Of a stretch of 17,746 bases of DNA, positions 12,803 to 17,746 are shown piece after piece. Below the pieces are notes generated by a model. It searched no databases. It saw only the letters and a list, made by a program, of their open reading frames with translations, and was not told where the DNA came from. Position 1 is the stretch's first letter. The number at the start of each line of letters is the position of its first letter. The stretch is from an uncultured Clostridia bacterium (lineage in GTDB: Bacteria > Bacillota > Clostridia > UBA1381), in the NCBI GenBank assembly GCA_910585485.1, contig CAJUEZ010000041.1, forward strand, positions 1-17,746, written 5' to 3'. Position numbers and translations under genes: made by a program.

Positions 12803-14764
12803 TTAATCCAATGTGACATCAGGCGGAATTTGTCCGTCATATACCGGCACTTCAAATGACAAAGTCATATCATCAAAGGAAGAGAATATCTTCTCAATAC
12901 TAACTGACTGCTTTACTGCCCAGCTTATATCGGTTGCGTATTGATGCTCTCCCGGCATATCAGGATTCCATCTCATTTTATAAAGAGTGTTTTGTCTGCC
13001 TTCCGCGTTATTTATATATCTTTCACTTATCCACTGCGCTCCGCCCATAATAGCCTTATCCACGCTCGTCCATCCCTGCTCGTACGCTCTGCTTGAACCG
13101 CTTTCCACAGGATTACTGTCATACGCGTTGATTCCAAAAATATTATAAACAGTAGTTCCGTTTACATCTACTCCGTTTGCAAGGCGCGAAGTTCCGTTCC
13201 CCGATTCAAGGCAAGCATGCGCCACAAGATATACCTCGCTTACATTATATCGTCGGGCAGCTTCTATAAACACATCGCCTTTTCCTTTAAGCGCGCCCTT
13301 ATCCGCAAGGTATTCGTTAAGTCTTTCCGCGCTGACATTATTCGTTTCGGATAAGTCAAGGAATTGATATTTATAAGCGTCAGTATAATAGTTATTAGGA
13401 TTCATGTACTGCGCCGTTTCCATCTCTGACGCATAATCAAATCTGCCATTATGCCATATTTTCGGTGCCGGATTCTGAAGCATCTGCATCTTTACCGCCC
13501 TGACAAAAGTCGCATCGTATGTTACATACTTAATTCCGCCTTCAGCCTCGGATTCATTTCCGCCGTTTTGGTCATCAGGCAAATCATTTGTATCAGCTGC
13601 AATTACCTCTATCGGGAATACCGCCTTTTTACCGTTCTGAGTTTTAGCTGTTATATTCGCCATGCCTTCACTCACTCCTCTTATACGTCCCGTCTGACTC
13701 ACAGACGCAACCTTTGGGTTGTCACTTGACCACTCAAGAGTTTTATTTTTAGCGTTTGAAGGAGAAATTTTTGCGACAGCCGTTATGCTGTCACCAACCG
13801 CAAGCTTCATATCCTCGCTGTTTTTTATTGAAACGCTCTCCACTTCAACAGTCTTATTCACTACGTTAACAAAGCATTTACCTTCAAATCCACCGTCCTC
13901 AGAGGTGACAACAATCTCAGTCATACCGACACTGACAGGTGTTACACGTCCTGAGTTATCAACTCGCGCGACTTTTGTATTCTTAGATTTCCATCTGAGA
14001 TTTTTATTTGTGGCATCCTCCGGGAATATATTCACTCCCACAAGGCGGCTTTCTCCTCCGGCATAAAGCGTGATTGTGCTTGTAGGCATAAATATTCCGC
14101 TTACCGGCTGTTTTACAGACAGTAGCGCATGCGCGCTCTTATTCTCGCTTTCAAGATACGCTGTTATTTCTGTCTCTCCGGGTTTGGACGCGGTTATTTT
14201 TCCGTCGGCATCAATTACAGCCACACTTTCATTGGATGATTTCCATGTAATAGTCTGATCTTTGATTGTGACAGGATAAACTTTAGCTTTTATACGAGCC
14301 TCCGCATGTCCGTCATGCAGATTAAGCGCTCCGTCCTCCCAATTTAATTCTATTAACACTCTTATTTTTCCTGTTTGGTCAAAACTCGGATATGTAGGTA
14401 TAACGGTCGCAAACTCCGCTTCCTTTCCCTTTTCTATAGGTAAGTCTGAGTTTTCAGTATTTTTAATCATCACAAAAAGAAGCGTCGTAAGAGCCGCTAT
14501 CCCTATAACCGCAATTATTATCACTCTTCTGTAATGCCCTTTTATGTACTTCCCCACCTTTTTTCTCGATGCCGGAAAGGTGACATACGCGAATCTCGCA
14601 AATGTCTTATTTTGGCACATAAAATCCCACACATTTTTGAAAAAAACACGTATATACCCCAAAATTCTTTTCAAAAAGGATGGGACTTTTTTCAGGAAAT
14701 AAACAGGACTAATATTATTCGGTTTTTTATTTATACCGGGTTTCATTTCCATACCGAACTTCAT
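12803..14764 (-). CDS. membrane-anchored cell-wall hydrolase with three BIG2 domains and a glucosaminidase domain
   Basis: A 653-residue surface enzyme. Layout: a basic cytoplasmic N-terminus (1-80), one membrane segment (81-100, VIIIAVIGIAALTTLLFVMI), three BIG2 immunoglobulin-like repeats (about 134-218, 221-302, 306-389), each with W-K/S-S and G-x-ITA/G-x-ANITA type strands, an acidic Gly/Asn linker (390-410), and a glucosaminidase-type domain (about 430-630). The catalytic Glu is E520 in HACLESGNGTS, followed by VYNIFGINAYDSNP and GWTSVDKAI. Such enzymes cleave N-acetylglucosaminyl bonds in peptidoglycan. The start is uncertain: the ATG at 14764 directly abuts AAAGGA, too close to be an efficient site, while the ATGs at 14752 or 14746 would fit better and only shorten the cytoplasmic tail. 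It lies 19 bp after gatD in the same direction, suggesting a common role in wall remodelling. Confidence 0.92.
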   Translation of the reverse strand: MKFGMEMKPGINKKPNNISPVYFLKKVPSFLKRILGYIRVFFKNVWDFMCQNKTFARFAYVTFPASRKKVGKYIKGHYRRVIIIAVIGIAALTTLLFVMIKNTENSDLPIEKGKEAEFATVIPTYPSFDQTGKIRVLIELNWEDGALNLHDGHAEARIKAKVYPVTIKDQTITWKSSNESVAVIDADGKITASKPGETEITAYLESENKSAHALLSVKQPVSGIFMPTSTITLYAGGESRLVGVNIFPEDATNKNLRWKSKNTKVARVDNSGRVTPVSVGMTEIVVTSEDGGFEGKCFVNVVNKTVEVESVSIKNSEDMKLAVGDSITAVAKISPSNAKNKTLEWSSDNPKVASVSQTGRIRGVSEGMANITAKTQNGKKAVFPIEVIAADTNDLPDDQNGGNESEAEGGIKYVTYDATFVRAVKMQMLQNPAPKIWHNGRFDYASEMETAQYMNPNNYYTDAYKYQFLDLSETNNVSAERLNEYLADKGALKGKGDVFIEAARRYNVSEVYLVAHACLESGNGTSRLANGVDVNGTTVYNIFGINAYDSNPVESGSSRAYEQGWTSVDKAIMGGAQWISERYINNAEGRQNTLYKMRWNPDMPGEHQYATDISWAVKQSVSIEKIFSSFDDMTLSFEVPVYDGQIPPDVTLD

Positions 14765-14783
14765 TCCTTTATATTTTTCAAGT

Positions 14784-15506
14784 TTACTTTTTAAAACGAT
14801 TTACTATATATTGGTTCGCAGTATTCTCCAGAGAATCATCCAGTTCCAAAAGACCTTCAAAATCGGGATTTCGACGTTTGACAGCGTTTGAAAGAATATA
14901 ATCACACAATGCAGGATTTTTAGGCAGCAACGGTCCATGCAGATAAGTCGCCACAACATTTTTATATACCACGCCTTCCGCGGCGGATTTTTCGTCATTT
15001 CCGTATCCGTAAATCACCTTTCCAAGCGGAGTATGATTTCCGATATAAGTCCTTCCGCCGTGATTCTCAAAGCCAACAATTTTTTCGCTTATAAAATCTG
15101 ATTCAAGGACAATATTGCCTATAAGACGCTTTTTACCCTGCTCCGTGTATATGTCAAGTATGTCAAGTCCATCAATAGTTTCATTTTCCAGTTTATAGTA
15201 TTTACCTAACAGCTGATAGCCGCCGCATACAGCCACAAGCGTTCCGTTATCTTCGACATAATTTTTTATCGCTTCTTTGTGTTCTAAAAGCTTGCCGCAA
15301 ACTATCTTCTGTTCCCTGTCTGAACCGCCGCCTATAAATACAATATCAACATCGGCAAGGTCAAAACCTGTGTCGTCACTTGTATACTCGATTACCTCAG
15401 CATCAATTCCGCGCCATATAAGACGTTTTCTCATACACTCAATATTGCCTTTGTCACCATAAAGATTCAACAAATCGGGATAAAGATGAAGTATTTTAAT
15501 TTTCAT
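14784..15506 (-). CDS. gatD: lipid II isoglutaminyl synthase, glutamine amidotransferase subunit GatD
   Basis: GatD frees ammonia from glutamine and passes it to MurT, which amidates the D-glutamate of lipid II to D-isoglutamine. The 240 residues form a CobB/CobQ-type class I glutaminase domain: ILHLYPDLLNLYGDKGNI, DIVFIGGGSDREQ, the nucleophile C94 in AVCGGYQLLG, and the catalytic histidine H190 in YLHGPLLPKN, agreeing with the Cys/His pair known from Staphylococcus and Streptococcus GatD. I use the ATG at 15506, which overlaps the murT stop by one base (TGATG) and has GGAGGTG upstream; the reading frame also offers a GTG at 15509. The pairing with murT makes the assignment nearly certain. 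Confidence 0.96.
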   Translation of the reverse strand: MKIKILHLYPDLLNLYGDKGNIECMRKRLIWRGIDAEVIEYTSDDTGFDLADVDIVFIGGGSDREQKIVCGKLLEHKEAIKNYVEDNGTLVAVCGGYQLLGKYYKLENETIDGLDILDIYTEQGKKRLIGNIVLESDFISEKIVGFENHGGRTYIGNHTPLGKVIYGYGNDEKSAAEGVVYKNVVATYLHGPLLPKNPALCDYILSNAVKRRNPDFEGLLELDDSLENTANQYIVNRFKK

Positions 15507-16831
15507 CACGCTTCACCTCCAAGTTTTTTCAAAACAGCTTCAGTTGAGTATAAAGCCGTATAATTAACAAGGACATACACAACCTCACTGTCGGTTTTAA
15601 GACATCTTTTCACTGCCTCCGCCATATCATTTGTCATATAATCCACGGTAACATCCGAGTATTTAAACCGAAGACTTATATCATATACGCGTATGCCGGT
15701 GGTTGTCAGCATATTCAGATTTTCATCGGCTATTTTATCAAAGTCAACGTCCCACAGCCATGACACATCCCGTCCGTCATTCGCTTTGTCATTTATAGCT
15801 ATTATCACGTCTTTTTTACGTTTGTCCGTATTTACAGTAGCAATAGCCTGGTTAAAACCCGCGGGGTTTTTTGAAAGGCTGAGTATAACGGGTTTACCCA
15901 TATTATATTCCTGCATTCTGCCTATCTGAGGTTTGTAGCCCGTAAGAAGTCCGGCGAAATCATCAGTGCTCTCTCCAATGACATCGAGCGCGCCATACAC
16001 GGCAATAAGATTATAAATATTATAAAATCCCTTATAATTAATCTCCATCGGCTGTCCGTTCACAGTGAATTTCATAGGACTGTCCAAAGACACATTCCGC
16101 ACATCAAAATCAATCTCAGGACGCTTAAAGCCACAGTGCGGACAATAGAAATCGCCCAACTGGCTGTAATGGTAATAATTGTAATGCTGCTCCTCTCCGC
16201 ATACAGGGCAGAATCGTCCTTCTTTGGTGTCGTTCAGCTGAGGAAGCACCTTTTCTGAAATTCCGTAGTAAAACGCCCGCGCATTTTCCGCATGTCCAAA
16301 CTGCACACAAAGAGGGTCGTCTCCATTTAAAACAAGCTTAAGATTCGGTACTTTTTTTATCGCGCGTTTTATAATATCGGAAGTTATATCAATCTCTCCG
16401 TAACGGTCAAGCTGATCGCGAAAGAGATTTGTTACCACCATAACATCAGGTTTTACATAATCAAAGACTATCGGAGTATATGCCTCGTCAATTTCAAGAC
16501 AGGCATAATCCGCTTTAAGTCTTCCGAACACACTCATTTCCTGCAAAAGCGTTGTGGCAATACCGCTTAGCATGTTTGCGCCAAGCTTATTGCATATAAC
16601 CTTGTATCCCTTAGATTCAAGAGCTGAAGCCATAAGATTATTAGTTGTAGTTTTTCCGTTTGTACCGCAGGTGACTATTATTCCCTTCGATACACACTTT
16701 CCAAGTTCTCCGACAAGGTTTGGACATATTTTAAGAGCATAATGTCCGGGAGAAGACGAGGACTTTTTTCCTATTATTTTCCCGAGTATGGTAAGAGCCT
16801 TTCCCATCCATATCGCAAGCAGCTTTCTCAT
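15506..16831 (-). CDS. murT: lipid II isoglutaminyl synthase, Mur ligase subunit MurT
   Basis: MurT is an ATP-dependent Mur-ligase-like enzyme that, with GatD, amidates the second peptide residue of lipid II on the cytoplasmic side of the membrane. The 441 residues show the ATP loop GTNGKTTT (56-63), the central motif DEAYTPIVF and VTNLFRDQLDRYGE, a Cys4 zinc ribbon inserted in the middle domain (C208, C211, C230, C233 in CPVC and CPHC), and a C-terminal DUF1727 domain, all typical of MurT and absent from MurC-F. The ATG at 16831 has AAAGGA ten bases upstream and the promoter is at 16865-16893. The stop overlaps the gatD start. Downstream genes (gatD, wall hydrolase) are probably co-transcribed. 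Confidence 0.97.
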   Translation of the reverse strand: MRKLLAIWMGKALTILGKIIGKKSSSSPGHYALKICPNLVGELGKCVSKGIIVTCGTNGKTTTNNLMASALESKGYKVICNKLGANMLSGIATTLLQEMSVFGRLKADYACLEIDEAYTPIVFDYVKPDVMVVTNLFRDQLDRYGEIDITSDIIKRAIKKVPNLKLVLNGDDPLCVQFGHAENARAFYYGISEKVLPQLNDTKEGRFCPVCGEEQHYNYYHYSQLGDFYCPHCGFKRPEIDFDVRNVSLDSPMKFTVNGQPMEINYKGFYNIYNLIAVYGALDVIGESTDDFAGLLTGYKPQIGRMQEYNMGKPVILSLSKNPAGFNQAIATVNTDKRKKDVIIAINDKANDGRDVSWLWDVDFDKIADENLNMLTTTGIRVYDISLRFKYSDVTVDYMTNDMAEAVKRCLKTDSEVVYVLVNYTALYSTEAVLKKLGGEA

Positions 16832-16864
16832 TATGTTAATTTCCTTTCAAACATATAATATAAG

Positions 16865-16893
16865 ATTATACTACACTTTTTGCGCTTTTGCAA
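16865..16893 (-). promoter_or_regulatory. promoter for murT-gatD
   Basis: The minus strand reads TTGCAA (16888-16893), 17 bases, TATAAT (16865-16870), 33 bases before the murT start codon. The -10 is perfect; the -35 matches at four of six positions. Confidence 0.65.
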
Positions 16894-16914
16894 TATTGGG
16901 TTTGTTTTATATTA

Positions 16915-16949
16915 AGAAAAAAGTGACGGAACACTTTGTTTCGTCACTT
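16915..16949 (-). terminator. intrinsic terminator of the lipoprotein gene
   Basis: On the minus strand AAGTGACGAAAC pairs with GTTCCGTCACTT (12 bp, one G-T pair) around a five-base loop and is followed by TTTTTTCTT. It sits 24 bases after the lipoprotein stop and 22 bases before the murT -35, separating the two units. Confidence 0.85.
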
Positions 16950-16972
16950 CTATTACATTCTATACGGTATTT

Positions 16973-17587
16973 TTAGAATCCTATATTTTGAACTGCATCC
17001 ATTAAGTTTCCTGTTATAGCGTTTGCAAAAGCTGTTTCGTCTATGTCGTCTGAAATTTTCCAAGTTTTATCTTGCTTAACAACCTTTAATACTATTGTAT
17101 TGCTCACCTTGTCGCTTGTTGAATCTACCGTTTCCTTCATCATTTCCATCATCTTTTGCTCTACAGCATCCCCATCCTGAGCCCAATCAGGATTTGTCAT
17201 TGCTTCTGATATGACATTAGTCATCACTGTTTCAAACATCTTTTCAGAATCAATAGTATTAATATCAACACTTACAGAAACAGTATTGTCATCCTTTTGC
17301 TCTGATGAACTAATTGTGTATGACATCTTATTCAATATAGGTTTTAACACCTCTATACCCATTTCCTCGTCATCACTAAAATCAGACCATGTATTACCAC
17401 TAACCGTATACTTTGATGCCTCGTTAAAATCCGCCTTCTTTACCGCTGCCAACATTGATGTCACAGCCTTTTCCGCTGCCGCTTTCGGATCTTCCTTGCT
17501 GATTCCGCAAGCGCTCATACTTAATGTCATAACAACAGCCAAAACTGTCGCAAGCACTCCGCTTACATACTTCTTCATTGTTTTCAT
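16973..17587 (-). CDS. small lipoprotein of unknown function
   Basis: A 204-residue predicted lipoprotein: basic start MKTMKKYV, hydrophobic stretch, lipobox MSAC with the lipidated C27. The mature part begins with EDPKAAAEKAVTSMLAAVKKADFNEASKYTV, a helix typical of NTF2-like domains in Gram-positive lipoproteins (DUF4878/DUF5105 type), then beta-strand-rich stretches ending in IVLKVVKQDKTWKISDD, a common closing strand of that fold. No catalytic residues are evident. The ATG at 17587 has GGGAGG nine bases upstream. Its promoter is almost consensus, and a strong terminator follows, so it is probably a single-gene unit that can be highly expressed or tightly controlled. The fold guess is moderate; the function is unknown. 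Confidence 0.85.
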   Translation of the reverse strand: MKTMKKYVSGVLATVLAVVMTLSMSACGISKEDPKAAAEKAVTSMLAAVKKADFNEASKYTVSGNTWSDFSDDEEMGIEVLKPILNKMSYTISSSEQKDDNTVSVSVDINTIDSEKMFETVMTNVISEAMTNPDWAQDGDAVEQKMMEMMKETVDSTSDKVSNTIVLKVVKQDKTWKISDDIDETAFANAITGNLMDAVQNIGF

Positions 17588-17618
17588 AATAAAAAACCTC
17601 CCCTATGTATTTTCTGTT

Positions 17619-17679
17619 TTGTAAACTTAGTTATTATATCATTCTTAATTTTAATTGTCAAGAAATAATTAGTTTACAA
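17619..17679. repeat. 9-bp inverted repeat flanking the lipoprotein promoter
   Basis: TTGTAAACT (17619-17627) and AGTTTACAA (17671-17679) are exact reverse complements lying on either side of the -35 and -10. Their centres are 52 bases apart, close to five helical turns, so the arms could be paired operator half-sites. The rest of the region to 17746 shows more TTACA-like words but no gene. Confidence 0.45.
17633..17661 (-). promoter_or_regulatory. near-consensus sigma-A promoter for the lipoprotein gene
   Basis: The minus strand reads TTGACA (17656-17661), 17 bases, TATAAT (17633-17638), both hexamers perfect, with TGA before the -10 (extended -10). It is the best promoter in the window. 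Confidence 0.88.
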
Positions 17680-17746
17680 TTAAAAAATTCCTGTAGGATT
17701 ACAATAGAAATGTTACAGTAAGGTAAAAAAATATACGGAAACCTAA

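Noticed and set aside
13719..14066. Open frame on the plus strand within the BIG2 region
   Set aside because: Antisense to three clear BIG2 repeats; it is a by-product of their codon composition.
17672..17717. TTTACA/ATTACA/GTTACA words as a PhoP-type box array
   Set aside because: The spacings (25 and 14 bases) do not fit the regular roughly 11-base spacing of PhoP boxes.
1..17746. Mobile elements, CRISPR arrays, tRNA or rRNA genes, toxin-antitoxin pairs
   Set aside because: No transposase or integrase motifs, regularly spaced repeats, cloverleaf sequences or small paired toxin genes were recognised on either strand.

Overview
The window looks like chromosomal housekeeping DNA from a low-to-moderate GC Gram-positive anaerobe of the class Clostridia. 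Evidence: a MurT/GatD lipid II amidation pair, a YlmC/YmxH-type PRC-barrel protein of spore-forming Firmicutes, the gene order miaB - ylbF/ymcA-like - mutS known from Bacillus/Clostridium relatives, strong AGGAGG-type ribosome binding sites, and sigma-A promoters of TTGNNN-17-TATAAT type with frequent extended -10 (TGn) elements. I see no mobile element, CRISPR array, tRNA or rRNA gene.

Layout. (1) 1-2460, minus strand: a Dabb-domain protein, miaB, a YlbF-family protein with a four-cysteine tail, and the 5' end of mutS, which runs off the left edge. (2) 2461-2655 is a divergent regulatory region. Its rightward transcript begins with a 13-bp stem whose loop can pair with a sequence next to the ribosome binding site, forming a candidate H-type pseudoknot. 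(3) 2656-5016, plus strand: a tightly packed three-gene operon of a membrane-anchored metallophosphoesterase, a polysaccharide-deacetylase-fold protein without a signal peptide, and a DUF2161-like PD-(D/E)XK protein. A strong hairpin at 5027-5071 separates it from the convergent rsuA. (4) 5083-8090, minus strand: a polar amino acid ABC transporter operon (permease, ATPase, substrate-binding lipoprotein), followed by rsuA behind a weak terminator. (5) 8213-10930, minus strand: nrdR, a PHP-domain phosphoesterase and mnmE. (6) 10992-16831, minus strand: murT, gatD, a membrane-anchored BIG2/glucosaminidase cell-wall hydrolase, a MOP-superfamily flippase and ylmC. (7) 16973-17587, minus strand: a small lipoprotein of unknown function with a near-perfect promoter inside a 9-bp inverted repeat.

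Themes. Several genes concern the cell envelope: MurT/GatD amidates lipid II, the glucosaminidase cuts glycan strands, the flippase exports a lipid-linked sugar, and the metallophosphoesterase and deacetylase may act on lipid or glycan substrates. Others concern tRNA or rRNA modification (miaB, mnmE, rsuA) and nucleotide or RNA control (nrdR, the PHP protein, the YlbF-like protein). The least explained elements are the pseudoknot-like leader at 2573-2638, the three-gene operon it precedes, the perfect 24-bp palindrome touching the ylmC ribosome binding site, and the operator-like repeat around the lipoprotein promoter.
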